DNA from: Turritopsis dohrnii
Lineage: Eukaryota; Cnidaria; Hydrozoa; Anthoathecata; Oceaniidae
Assembly: GCA_027922465.2 (NCBI GenBank)
Contig: BQMF02000590.1
Location: forward strand, 62,001 to 126,000
DNA length: 64,000 nt
Reading direction: 5' to 3'
Every line of letters begins with the position of its first letter. Position 1 is the stretch's first letter. Made by a program: the position numbers and the translations under genes. The notes beneath the pieces were generated by a model. It did no database searches. It had not been told where the DNA came from and worked only from the letters and a program-made list of their open reading frames with translations. Below are positions 11,785 through 22,533 of the stretch, in pieces.

Positions 11785-12531
11785 TTATGCGTGCTTATAG
11801 TGTCCTCTGGCGTGTGTGGTAATACCATCTTTTGCAATAATTCGTTTGTCATCATTCGCATTGAGAGCGAGTTTGTTTGTTTTTATGGTGTGAACATCAT
11901 GTTTAATCGATCGGAAGGTCATCTGCTCTCTGTAAATGTTCTCACCATCTAACAAGCATCTCTTATAATCGTCAAACCCCATGGTCTTCTTTACTACGCA
12001 CTTCTTGACTCCCTTGCACTTCTTGTCTTCTTTTCCATCTAGCTGTTTATATGCATAGGTCTTCGCTCTAAGAGCGACAAACTCCGTCATTATCTTACCA
12101 CCTAACTCATCTTTCATTAGACCGATGACCTTTTTATTCAAACCTTTGGGTAAAGGTCTGTTGTCTTTCTTGTCATATCCTGAAGTGTCAAATCTCAAAG
12201 CTACATCGTCAGCAATATCTTTGTAGAAGTCGTCGGTTTTGATATGATAGACAAATGAATCTGTGTTCATGTAGCAAAGCTTTAGATTGTCACCATATTT
12301 TAGTCTCATATAGTCGTAGTGGAACTCATACATAACTATCTTTGACAAATCGAGGACTGCAGGTCCTAGATAGATTGGCTTATTCAACACGACTTTGATT
12401 TTCTGCATTTCAACACCCATCAGTGCTTCTGAGAAACAGATGCTGCCTTTGAAGTTGGGCTTCATCACTAGTTTCTCATATTGTTGTTTCTTGGTAGCCA
12501 AGCGTATGTCTTTGGATTTCTGCGAAAGCAA
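11785..12531 (-). pseudogene. Polinton-1 DNA polymerase B, C-terminal fragment
   Basis: The last about 245 codons of a Polinton/Maverick protein-primed family B DNA polymerase. The fragment opens just after motif B and contains motif C around residues 87-92, but reads YMNTDS where the family has Y-x-D-T-D-S. The first catalytic Asp is replaced by Asn (GAC to AAC), which should inactivate the enzyme. The tail follows the usual pattern (KTYAYK..., a KGVKKCVVKKTMGFDDYKRC block, GITTHARGHY). It lies in the same orientation as the other two pieces at 27.4-27.8 and 28.6-31.4 kb, and is separated from them by an insertion of about 15 kb. Confidence 0.85.
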
Positions 12532-12583
12532 GAAATACCTTAAAACCGGCTTTGGTTTTTCTTCTTTTTCTTACTGTCCAAAC

Positions 12584-12850
12584 CTAGCGGTTTTTTGATA
12601 TTTCGTGTGTGCATTTACATGAAACGAATGCGTGCATGCGTATGAAGCTTTTCTTCTCGTTGCACGAGGTCTCTCCCACGAGAAATTTAGCGAACGGTTG
12701 TAATTGCGATAAGAAAGATATTTTGAATAAACTCTCTTCTCTTACTTTGGCATTTGAAACTTCTATTTTTTGGTAGGCTTTCCTTAGTGCTCTTTTATCC
12801 TCCATTTGCTTTCTTGGAGGCTTATATCCAGGGGTATCGTAGTAAAAGTG
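12584..12850 (-). other. Possible coding exon of unknown origin
   Basis: A minus-strand frame open for about 85 codons encodes a Lys/Arg-rich stretch (YYDTPGYKPPRKQMEDKRAL...). It is followed by AAA|GTAAGAG, a good splice-donor match. I cannot identify it, and it may belong to the insertion rather than to Polinton-1. Confidence 0.25.
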
Positions 12851-12917
12851 AGGTCTGTGTGAGGTTCGTCAGCAAGCCCCTAGCTGACCCAAAAGCAGCA
12901 AAGCATTGAAGCAAACT

Positions 12918-13070
12918 TGAGAAATACCAAACTAACTATTGAATACCAAACTAGCTATTGAAATACCAAACTAACTATTGAAATATCAAACATATTGCAA
13001 TATACCATATTGTATACCACATATATATAATATACCGTATTATTTTGTCAGTTTTAACTGACTGCATACA
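12918..13070. repeat. Short tandem repeats and hairpin before the Helitron ORF
   Basis: Units close to AAATACCAAACTAACTATTG repeat three to four times at about 12922-12990. A perfect hairpin, GTCAGTTTTAACTGAC, stands at about 13048-13063, and GTCAGC...GCTGAC at about 12868-12888. Hairpins are usual near Helitron ends, but no CTRR terminus was found here. Confidence 0.4.
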
Positions 13071-13157
13071 CAACAGCAACAACATTATTGTATACTCAGA
13101 CATAATACTTAGCTAATATTCCTGCACTTTTCATTTGCATTTATATCTTGTATAATC

Positions 13158-13722
13158 ATGATTACTGTTGACCAATGGCGTGCAGCATGTGGCATCTTTT
13201 ATTGTAAAGTTCGTGCAGACATTGTGTATGTAAACCACTTTAAACTGCTATTGTTATTTATGCACAACTTTTGTATTGTAACGATACAATTAATTTACTT
13301 TGTTGGAGTTATTATTGATCTAACCTTCCTGAAAAACATTCAACTTCTTGTTGACGGTGATGTTGAAAGCAATCCTGGCCCAACTTATAACATAGTTAAA
13401 TTGACCAAGGCATCTTTCCATCAAGGAAATCCTATGTTTGGTGAAAGTGCTGGTATGCAGTGTGCATGTAATGCATTATTGAGTTTGTGTTGGTCACAAT
13501 TCAAACGAATGTCTTTCTGGAAAACAACCAACCTAGATTTTGTAATGATTAAAGGAAATGAATTATTTCAAGATTTGAATTTGTTACGATACCTATCAGT
13601 TGATGATTTACCTCCTCAAGTCTCTATCGAAAACAATAAGTACACTGTGAAATATGGAGAGAATGTTACAGCAGAAATTACTGAAGGCAGACCTGACTTT
13701 TTGAAATCGTTCAAAGACTATT
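13158..13722 (+). CDS. Helitron-like 1, N-terminal piece: 2A peptide plus cysteine-protease-like domain
   Basis: ATG at 13158. Residues 1-75 form a hydrophobic leader ending in the 2A consensus GDVESNPGP (nt 13356-13382), with the ribosome-skipping point between Gly and the last Pro. Next comes FHQGNPMFGESAGMQCACNA. It resembles the active-site Cys block of herpesvirus tegument-type (peptidase C76-like) or OTU-like cysteine proteases. The D-x-H partner motif (YLFDSHSRN) is found only after 21,630, because the Academ-like element interrupts the gene after the codon for Tyr in FKDY. The frame resumes correctly on the far side if a 3-bp ATT duplication is discounted. The same module appears at 34,898. 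Confidence 0.7.
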
Positions 13723-14202
13723 TAGTACGGGTAATTTTGATCATTTTGTCAACTTTTTCCGGACAAATTCCCATTATGATTTTCGAAAAGTATATGGTCT
13801 AAGGTTCCAGAAAAGTGATGGTGTTTGATGTGAACAGGTGGCAATCACTCAGAACAGGGGGTAAAAGATGGGGTACTCCATGTTTTTCACTTTAATAAAC
13901 GTATTTCTTTTATATTGAAATAACGACTTTGTGTCATTCCATACAAGTCATTTTGGTGTAAGATGATGTTATATATATTCTATAACATATATGATTAACA
14001 ATTTTGCATATTTAATATATTTTTGGCACCTGCCAGGGGGTAAGTTTGACTGAAAATGGAAAAAAATCGACATTTTTTGTCAAAAATCATGTGAACTTCG
14101 TACAATTCTCCCTCTTTCAGACTCTTGACTGCTTGATGATGTTGATTCATGTAAATACACTATTATCCAATCATAGTTGACAAAAAATTTTAAGTCAGGG
14201 GG
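13723..14202 (+). repeat. Left terminal inverted repeat of the Academ-like element
   Basis: Matches 21149-21628 in inverted orientation over about 480 bp. The visible differences are a single base near the tip (GATCATTT versus GGTCATTT) and a 13-bp insertion at the inner border of the right copy. Confidence 0.85.
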
Positions 14203-14449
14203 TTAAATCAATTTCATTAAAATCTTCAAAAATTGCTGTTTTTATAATAATGGCTTTATCCTCATACAAAAGTTGTTCAGGTGAATTATCGTAATCCCAT
14301 TTCTTGTTAACAAATTTACAAATTAACAAATTGTATGTTTTTGACACCAGTCGGGGTAGAATTCTTTGAAATTAAGAAAAAATGCTAACATAATAACTAT
14401 GACCATTAAAACTGTTCTGAAATTACTTCTAGAAGAAAATAACTATAAA

Positions 14450-16267
14450 TCAAGCATCTATTTCTTCGTCGCTACCATCAGTGTCACTCTCAAAATCAGT
14501 GTCTACATCCCCATCATCTGAATTAGCACCACTTTCTTCATCATAAAAACTATCGAAAAGCAAAGACTCAATATCGTTTGGAAATATTTCATTACACCAT
14601 TCGATTTCCATGTCGTCATTCCAGCCAAATTGCCCTGGATGAGGACAATCAAAACTTGCTAGATGTGATGATTTCCAAATTTTTGCAACGTAATTAGATC
14701 TTAGCAAATGCTTCACTAACCTTGATTTGCAGGGCGGAATTAAAGATAAATCGATGGCTTTGTTTTCGCGAACAAACTTCTTGTTAAATAGTTGGAAACG
14801 TGCTGCATCGACAGAAGTTTCTTTACTGCTGTATATTTGGCACACAAATTTCTCCAAGATATTCATGACTTCCTCAGGTAATTCCCAATCATCTCTAACA
14901 ACCCGAAATGCTTCTTGGAATTCCTCATAAGCCTTAAGAATTTTCCAGCACACTTTCTTGCCTTTCCTAAAAAACGACGAAATATAATCGTTTCCAGTCA
15001 CAGCGTGAAAGCCAATCAGCATACTTTTATCATTGCCATCCACATTATACATGTCCAGTGTGAAACATTTTCTGCTCTTGCCTGTACCATTATCAAAGTA
15101 CACTCTTTCAGGATTCGTAATTAGTGCCAAGGCTATTACAATTATATCTGTATCAGCAGAAGGTGATCTCAAGTGGACTTTCGCGGCTGAGTTCTGAAGA
15201 ATATGGATCGTATGCAATATGACTTTTGTGTCCGCTGCTTCCTGGTTGCTGTTCAATTCTGTAGCTTCTTTCACTGAAGAAAGAGTGACTTCTTTACAAA
15301 CACAATCACCAGAAAGAACTATCTTGTTTGACCTTTTGTGATGCCATGGATTAAATCTTGTGCATACGAATCTATCAGAGGATTGTTTTCATTGTTGTTA
15401 GATTTGAACAGTGTTTGTAGAAACAAAACTATTGATTCGGGAGGCTTCCTACGGTCAGTGGACAAACTTTCAACGGTGGGTGGCCAAGCCAAATCATCAA
15501 CAGAGTTGGCCATCGAAGTAACATCTTCTCTTATATATGCAGCTGCTTTTTTGATAACGTCCTTTCTCTTGAAAGAATCATCATTCAAATGATTTGTGGC
15601 TATGGCATACTCACATGGTTTTGGAGCTGTTGAGATGAGAAAAGTAATGTCATCCTTGAATTTCTCTTGCACAAGCTTTTTGACATAGTAAGTATACCGC
15701 CTGTCATTGATACCGATTCCGTAAACTTCTTGGAGCTTTTTCAATGGAATTATTTTTCGTTTCTCAATTATTTCACTGTAAACGAAATCTTTCAATGCTT
15801 CAATATTCCCTTTATCGTACTGCAAGGTTTCATTAGTTGAACATTCGGTCGCTGTTAATTCTTCTCTGCTATATTCCCTATAGCCAATGCCTGTGATATT
15901 TGAATTCTTTTGCAATTAGATCTTGGTCACGAATTTGAATTGACAAAGCATCTTTAGCCAATTCAGCTACTTTTCTTATAGTCTGTTCAGCAACTTTAGT
16001 GGTGATTGTTATAGGCGAAACTTTCTTTCCTCTGTGTTGGACACGATTTTTTCCACAAAAATTACAATTTTCGCCATATACGGTGGAAGATGAGCAAGAT
16101 GATATTGTTGAGCCAAGGGAACCTCCGCTTGATGACCTTGTTAAAGTGCGCTCTTCTTCTTCTTCTTTGTAGTCGTCTTCTTCCTCCTTTTCAGCAACTT
16201 TTGAGAATCTTTTATCAGCAAGAATTCTTGTAAATCTAGAATTAAGTTTTACAACTATTTGGTTCAT
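14450..16267 (-). pseudogene. Academ-like element protein (XPG/FEN-like), broken
   Basis: Three consecutive minus-strand pieces. 16267-15878 has an acidic/Ser-rich head and a CNFCGK zinc-type knuckle followed by DLIAKEFKYH. 15915-15319 continues after a frame change and ends WPPTVESLS...SYAQDLIHGITKG. 15274-14450 holds NQEAADTKVILHTI, then SPSADTDIIVIAL and GFHAVTGNDYISSF, which resemble the acidic metal-binding core of XPG/FEN/PIN nucleases, then an Asp/Glu-rich tail. The usual middle region is missing between pieces two and three, so there is an internal deletion as well as a frameshift. Proteins of this kind are abundant as repeats in cnidarian and sponge genomes. The role as Academ transposase is inference. 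Confidence 0.62.
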
Positions 16268-16531
16268 GCTCCAAATCTGTCAGGAGAAACAGGATTGAAC
16301 ATAACAAAACATGAATATTTTTTTTTCATGGGAATTAAGTGGACACTAAAGATTTCATTGGTACAATTATGTCATACAAACAAAGAAACAACAAAACCAA
16401 ACCTTTTATAACATGGATCCAAGTGAACACCATGTAGGTTTAGATCATAATCTTCGGGAATCAAAGCTAATTGATCTTGGTGAAGATTTTCTCCCCCAGC
16501 AGATATTCTTCTTTCTTTGGCTTCTAAAACC
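16268..16531. other. Academ element interior, non-coding
   Basis: Upstream of the minus-strand ORF start at 16267; probably its promoter/5' region. Nothing specific seen. Confidence 0.35.
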
Positions 16532-17525
16532 CAGAGGCGGATCGAGCATTTTGGGACACCTAGTCAAAAAATATCGGAACATTCATGTTTCCCGATTGAT
16601 AACCGGATTTCCCGAAAAATGTCGTAGCGCTTCTCGACAAAGTTTGTTGCCTAAACCTTACAATTCTTGTTGGGCTGCTGGCATTAGACATTTATGGGAC
16701 TTTTCACGGGGTATTTAGGTGATCAGAAAAAAGAAGTCATTTTTTTATTATTCTGATGTCCATGCAAAACAGAATATTTATTCACTTTGCCTACTGACTT
16801 AACTACATTGAAAACACCATGATGTTTGTTACATACACATCAATCACTCATAGTCACTGTTTCTGCCAATATCAGGCTTCATCAGCATGCCTAGGTTCGC
16901 ATATGGAACCAGACATGGACAGCAACATAGCACATTGATTTACGCATTTAGGCAAAAAGAAATAACATGTCTAAAGCGAATTAAACAAAGTTAAAAAAAA
17001 ATTATATACATGTGTTAAAACTAAAATGATATACCCTTCATATTATATACAACATTTAAGAAAGTCATTTGATAAATGAGCTTTTATGAAAGCTAACACT
17101 TTATGGAAAACCTCCACACATCCATCGCACACATCCTACCATGCATTTGATAAAAACATTAACATAGTGTTGAAATTCAAATAAAAATGAGTAATGAATA
17201 ACTTCGTATCCATAGATACAAAAGAAAATAAGAAAAGCTAAAATTAAAGAAACACAAGTAATCTTTTTTTCTGGTGATTAATTCAAATAAATTTCATCTT
17301 CCTTATCAAGTTTATCAGAACATAAATAAAAAAAGTCCATCTTTTGGCAGAAAACCTGTCAAAGATCTTAGATATTATACGCAAAAAATCCTTAGCGGAT
17401 AGATATACATGAATGACAAGCCATTTGACTTGTCAGCTGACTTAGTATTGTGTAAAGCTGTCTTTGATTAAAATCCTTTCACACGTATGTGAATACACAA
17501 GATCTTACAAGTAACATTCCAAGGA

Positions 17526-19042
17526 CAGGGTTCGAATTAACTTTTCGAAAGTGATTCGTGAAAATTTTAGGGTCTTTTAGTAAAAACTAGGGATGAGTTA
17601 GTGATAAAGGAGACAAGTGAGAAATGAACAAGACCAGGCAGAGAGACTGAAAAACGAAAAAAATGGAACAAATCCATTGTTCGAATTCGCAAAAATATGC
17701 GAGCGAAGCGAGCCGTAAGAGTGCTGCAGACGAATTTTTTTTTGGTTTTGCCATAGCATTTTACCCTTTTGCGAAGTATTTTTTGCCTTAAATTAATAAA
17801 TAAAAATTAATAAATATCTAAAGTTGCGATGCACAATATTGTCTCTTCGATAATTAATACGACCGTACAAGAATCAAAACGAAAAAAACAAATTTACATT
17901 ATAAAATCAATGCACCTGTAATATGCACATGCATGATAATGAATTAAAAAATCGTATCGTTTGCACATTATGTGAATGCTTTCTCCTTCTTTTTCAAACG
18001 ACAGATATAGCGTTATTAATAATTAATGACTACCTGTTAAGCCCGGCTGCGTAATAATGATGTTCAGAGGAAAAGGTTTTAATTTTACGTAAAAGTATGT
18101 AAAACACTTTAAGTAACTAAAGAAAAAAGTAAAGAAAAGAAAAAACTAAAGAAAAAAATTCATCAAACATCAAACTTTCTATTAAAATATAACATCAAAA
18201 GTTTCTTACTAATGTACTATAGACACATTGAACATGTACGCATAAGTTTCGTACTTTTTCAAAGTTTTTCACTTATCGCATATCGAAACGCTGCAAATGA
18301 ATGTCTTTGGAAGCTAAATTATATTTCCAGGATTTATGTTATTTACGAAGAGTATTTGAATATCGCACAGTGAAAAACAGCCTTTATAAGCAAAGAAGTA
18401 AATATTTTAATAATCAACACACCTGCTATGTGGCATGTGCAGGAGAATGAATTAAAAAAAGTTTTTAAAATTTTCGTTGGTCACGTACAACTATTATATA
18501 ATTGTTAATTTCATTTTCATTCGAAATTAATCAGGAGATCATTCAAGTGAGTCTTCGTAGGCGCTTTCGCTTAACGGCAGTATTTGCGAAGTAAATTATC
18601 TTATGAAAACATACCAGACAAAAAGTCAGGGCAAACTGATTTCAACAATTACGTGTCTGGGTTGCACAATGTTCGATGTTTGACCGCTATATCAAGGCTT
18701 GCTCTCGTGCTTCAAGTAAAAATCACAAGCTTCTGATCATTAATATAGTGAGTAAATAGGTTTTACGCGACGCAAAATTATTTGATAAGAAGCTAGTACC
18801 AAGGTTGAAGTAGTTTTCTGTACTAAGTAGAAATGAAAGAAACATGTTGAAGTTCATGTCTTCATCAGTATTTAACATTAGTACATGCAAGTACTAATAC
18901 TGAGATGGACAAAATTTTTTTTTTTAAAACTTTTAAAATATAGATTGATTCGTGATTTTCCTTTCATGTACTAAAAACTGATTCGTGAAAATCTAAAATC
19001 CGTTCGTAATTCACGAATCACGAGTCGTTATTTCGAACCCTG
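17526..19042. mobile_element. hAT-like MITE, 1.5 kb, 5-bp duplication AAGGA
   Basis: The tips CAGGGTTCGAA (17526) and, inverted, TTCGAACCCTG (ending 19042) are flanked by AAGGA at 17521-17525 and 19043-19047. Subterminal GATTCGTGAAAAT motifs also occur inverted at both sides. No coding capacity. It is the innermost layer of the nested insertions. Confidence 0.68.
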
Positions 19043-19583
19043 AAGGATTCTCAGAGCCATTTTGATACCATCAAACCCAGTATATTTTAAAATATAACAC
19101 TCCCTGCAGGAGGTAGAGCATATAGCCAAACAATGACTGGCCCCTAGCAGAATCAAGACGTCCACATAGAAAAATGGTATATATCTATTATGAGTATAAA
19201 CAGTTTCGCTTTTCGGTGATATTCTTACTTACTTTGTTGAACCAATTTGTCTTTCTTTGCTTCTTGACTAAGAAGTGTGATAAATGAAAGAAGCGTATTG
19301 ATGAAAAGATTTTTTACCATCTACTGATGCCTTTTCATGATTTTTATTCTAAGAACAGGCACTTGAGCTGGGCCTTGACAGCTTGAAAAAGTAGATTCTT
19401 ATTTTTAAGTGTCATGTTAGGAAATTTATCAGCAAAGAGAACACAAGGTAAACAAAATCACTTAAAAGCCACTTAAAATTGTTTAGCCAATCAATGCAAA
19501 AACTACGACCATGAATGGTAAATGAATGTTACCATTAGACAAGGCATCACTTCTAGGATTTATGACTTGATTGAATAGAAATT

Positions 19584-20455
19584 TTAACTTATCGGTGCCA
19601 CATTCTGGGTAAATGGTACTGATTGGCCTACAGATGACTGGTGACAACCCAAGAATTGCCATAAAGCTTGACCAAGTCTTGTCATTAGTAAAACTTGAGC
19701 CTCTTCTTTAATTAAATCTTCTGCAAGTTTACATGAGTCTAATGCAGAATGTGAAACCAATAAACCCATCAGATTTTTATAATTATAGAAGAAATTATCT
19801 TTCCCTTTTTGAAATGCCTGTATTATTATGCAAGGGTGCTTAACATAATAGGAACTGTTAAGAAATAATTCTAATGTCAAAATTCTTAATGAGTAAACCA
19901 AAGAATTATTACCTACCAAAGCAAGGGATACAGAACTAAACAAGCAGTTACCTGTCCGCTGTGATCAAATTATCATAATAAAAATAAAGCTATATCCTTT
20001 TATTTACTTGCACACGTCTTACGTACCATATTGAGTGAAACATTAAAATGATCAGTCATATTTGATGTACCAAACACATTATCAACAATGTCTTTCACAT
20101 TATGAGAAAATAAACAAGCTTATAAACAATTTATATATATACACATGACTCATCACACAATACATATTTGTATTTTATGTCATTTAAAACCGTCAATTAT
20201 CTACAATTGTAATATTTAATACTTACTGAAGGGTGATGAATTTCTTTTCAGATTGTAAGCGGTCTGGTATAAACTTTTCAGCAGTAAAATCACGAAGAAC
20301 TAATCTCGACTTTAATTTTTCTTCAAAATCCTCTCCAGACGAAATTTTGTTTTCAGTTTTTATTCTAAGTCTTCCCTTAATTTTTCAAATACCGACCTAA
20401 ACTTGGTAATGTCGCCGTTACTCATCATTTGCTCTATGAAACTTATGGATGCCAT
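19584..20455 (-). pseudogene. Coding remnant in the hAT-like element
   Basis: A minus-strand ATG at 20455 begins MASISFIEQMMSNGDITKF. After one frame change the sequence continues to a donor-like CA|GTAAGT at 20227/20226. A second open stretch runs from about 19930 to a stop at 19584 (contains SALDSCKLAEDLIKEEAQVL). The two could be exons of one gene, possibly the element's own, but I do not recognise the protein and no transposase motif was found. Confidence 0.35.
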
Positions 20456-21148
20456 TTCTTTTGACTGAACAAACGTTTAGGATGATAATGCCTTCGGACG
20501 AATTCTTGCGAAATTATTACACAGAGAGGCCTTTATGGGATGCAAGATAGTCAGAAACAGAGAGTTGTGGGATGCAAGATAGTCAAAATAAACCTTGGGT
20601 TCCCTCGGATTCCATTATTTTCACTGTTTGACATGTACCCTGGGTTTTATATGACTAAGTAAGAACTAGCCTGGTCCGTTTCCATAATCACAAAAGGAAC
20701 AATTGTCCAAGACTGGAGAAAGCGCAGCGACTTTTACTACGAAAGCCGCAAGAGAGCGGAAGTGCGTACAAAAAGAAGAAGTACAAACATTTTGAAGCTG
20801 AGTTTTTCACCTAGTCACACTGACTAGGTTGACTAAGTCTCGGTCCGCCTCTGAAACCCTTCTTTTATTGATGTCAGATAACTCTTTGATGTTTGAATAA
20901 TTAGTTTGGTTTGGATAGTGTACAACACATTGTAAATTTTTGTTTCTCTTTTTCATTTCTGCTTAAAGGAGAAATTAATTTTTTCCGCTTCAATGTGCCA
21001 CTCTCACTACTGCACTGTTTGTTATATTTCTCTTGATTTCTACAATACAATGACTTCAATCATTTCATTTTCAAATGCTCCATCTTCAAAAAACATGCAA
21101 GTAAAGCATAATTACAGAAACGGCAATCCATTTAACCCCCGTCTTTTA

Positions 21149-21628
21149 CCCCCTGACTTAAAATTTTTTGTCAACTATGATTGGATAATAGTGTATTTAC
21201 ATGAATCAACATCATCAAGCAGTCAAGAGTCTGAAAGAGGGAGAATTGTACGAAGTTCACATGATTTTTGACAAAAAATGTCGATTTTTTTCCATTTTCA
21301 GTCAAACTTACCCCCTGGCAGGTGCCAAAAATATATTAAATATGCAAAATTGTTAATCATATATGTTATAGAATATATATAACATCATCTTACACCAAAA
21401 TGACTTGTATGGAATGACACAAAGTCGTTATTTCAATATAAAAGAAATACGTTTATTAAAGTGAAAAACATGGAGTACCCCATCTTTTACCCCCTGTTCT
21501 GAGTGATTGCCACCTGTTCACATCAAACACCATCACTTTTCTGGAACCTTAGACCATATACTTTTCGAAAATCATAATGGGAATTTGTCCGGAAAAAGTT
21601 GACAAAATGACCAAAATTACCCGTACTA
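21149..21628 (-). repeat. Right terminal inverted repeat of the Academ-like element
   Basis: Inverted copy of 13723-14202. The ATT duplication follows at 21629-21631, after which the Helitron coding frame resumes. Confidence 0.85.
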
Positions 21629-21631
21629 ATT

Positions 21632-22493
21632 CTCCTGAATCCAATGGCATCCTGTTCTTTGTTAACGAAATGACGTTTAGTATAACTTGGGATACAAAAT
21701 CATTCTATTTATTTGATTCACATAGCCGAAATGAATTAGGGATTAGTGTTGAAGATGGCACGGGCACTTTAATAAAGTTTTCTAGCCTCTCACAACTTCA
21801 AAAATACATCAGTGCAGTACAATCACATGGCCATGGACATGTTTTTTGTCAAATCCAATACATTTTGATAGAAATGGAACAAGCATTTCCTACAATTTCT
21901 AAAGGTGGTGCAGCGAAAAAAAGGAAACGTGATCTAGCAAAAATGCTTGAGCCTGATAACCATGAACAAACATTGAAACGTTGGCGAGATGAGCACTCAA
22001 ATCTGATTGGGTCAGAACGACATACTCACATGATTAGAAATTTAAAAGAAAAATATATATGCCAATATTAAGAGTTCACCAGAAGGTAAGATTCATCTCC
22101 ATAAATTACAGCAAAAGTACAGCGAAAATCAAGGAACACCTAAACATGCGGAGAAAATGAAAGCCATGCGAGATAAATATGGAAAGTAAAGGGACTCCTG
22201 AACATTCACAAAAATTGAAAGCCATGCAAGATAAATATATGGAAAGTAAAGGAACTCCTGGACATGCTGAGAAATTGAAAGCCATGCATGATAAATATAA
22301 GGAAATCAAAGAAACTCATGAATATTTCGTAAGGTTGCAGCAAAAAAGAGAAAGATACTCCATGACAAGCATATCTACCTTGAAAGCTAAGAACCGAGTT
22401 AAAACATTCAAAGACATGATAATTCAAGGACCTTACTACATATATGTGTTGTTTGCAATCGTTGTTTGTATAAACGATCTGTTGTATTATTAA
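21632..22493 (+). pseudogene. Helitron-like 1, middle piece: protease D-x-H motif and repeats
   Basis: Continues the ORF begun at 13158. It carries YLFDSHSRN, which contains the D-x-H pair expected to complete a C76/OTU-like Cys-protease site. A frame break follows around 22,071-22,180. Then come two to three degenerate repeats of about 22 residues (ESKGTPEHSQKLKAMQDKY type). These are the counterpart of the 15-residue repeats in the second Helitron-like copy. The stretch ends in FKDMIIQGPYYIYV with another frame change before the Cys-rich segment near 22,560. Confidence 0.6.
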
Positions 22494-22533
22494 TGAATGT
22501 AATTATGCAATTGATTCTAATAGTTTCGAATTT

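Larger units (their letters stand above)
16532..20853. mobile_element. hAT-like element, 4.3 kb, 5-bp duplication AAACC
   Basis: The ends CAGAGGCGGATCGAG (16532) and, inverted, CAGAGGCGGACCGAG (20853) are flanked by AAACC at 16527-16531 and 20854-20858. The CAGRG tip is typical of hAT transposons, and a 5-bp duplication is the hallmark of the hAT5 group. It lies inside the Academ-like element. A minus-strand coding remnant near its right end (19584-20455) may be what is left of its own gene. It is interrupted by another element at 17526-19042. Confidence 0.65.
13723..21628. mobile_element. Academ-like DNA transposon, 7.9 kb, ATT target duplication
   Basis: Terminal inverted repeats start TAGTACGGGTAATTTTGATC and extend about 480 bp on each side (13723-14202 and 21149-21628) with very few differences. 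ATT flanks both ends (13720-13722 and 21629-21631). Discounting one copy puts the interrupted Helitron reading frame back in phase, which supports these exact borders. The internal minus-strand gene has an XPG/FEN-like nuclease block. Academ transposons are known for an XPG-type domain and 3-4 bp duplications, so I assign it there. Near-identical TIRs point to a recent insertion, yet the internal gene is decayed and partly deleted, so this copy is non-autonomous. Confidence 0.68.

Noticed and set aside
12584..12850. Splicing of this exon-like stretch onto the polymerase C-terminal fragment
   Set aside because: Donor AAA|GTAAGAG and acceptor TTTCGCAG near 12,528 would be in frame, but the sequence has no polymerase character and the acceptor lies at the insertion border, so coincidence is more likely.
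13048..13063. Hairpin GTCAGTTTTAACTGAC as a Helitron 3' terminator
   Set aside because: It lies upstream of the ORF, and no CTRR end follows at the usual distance.
13729..21623. GTAC as the target duplication of the Academ-like element
   Set aside because: GTAC is palindromic and part of the longer inverted repeat; that border leaves the Helitron frame out of phase, whereas ATT with TIRs starting TAGTAC keeps it in phase.
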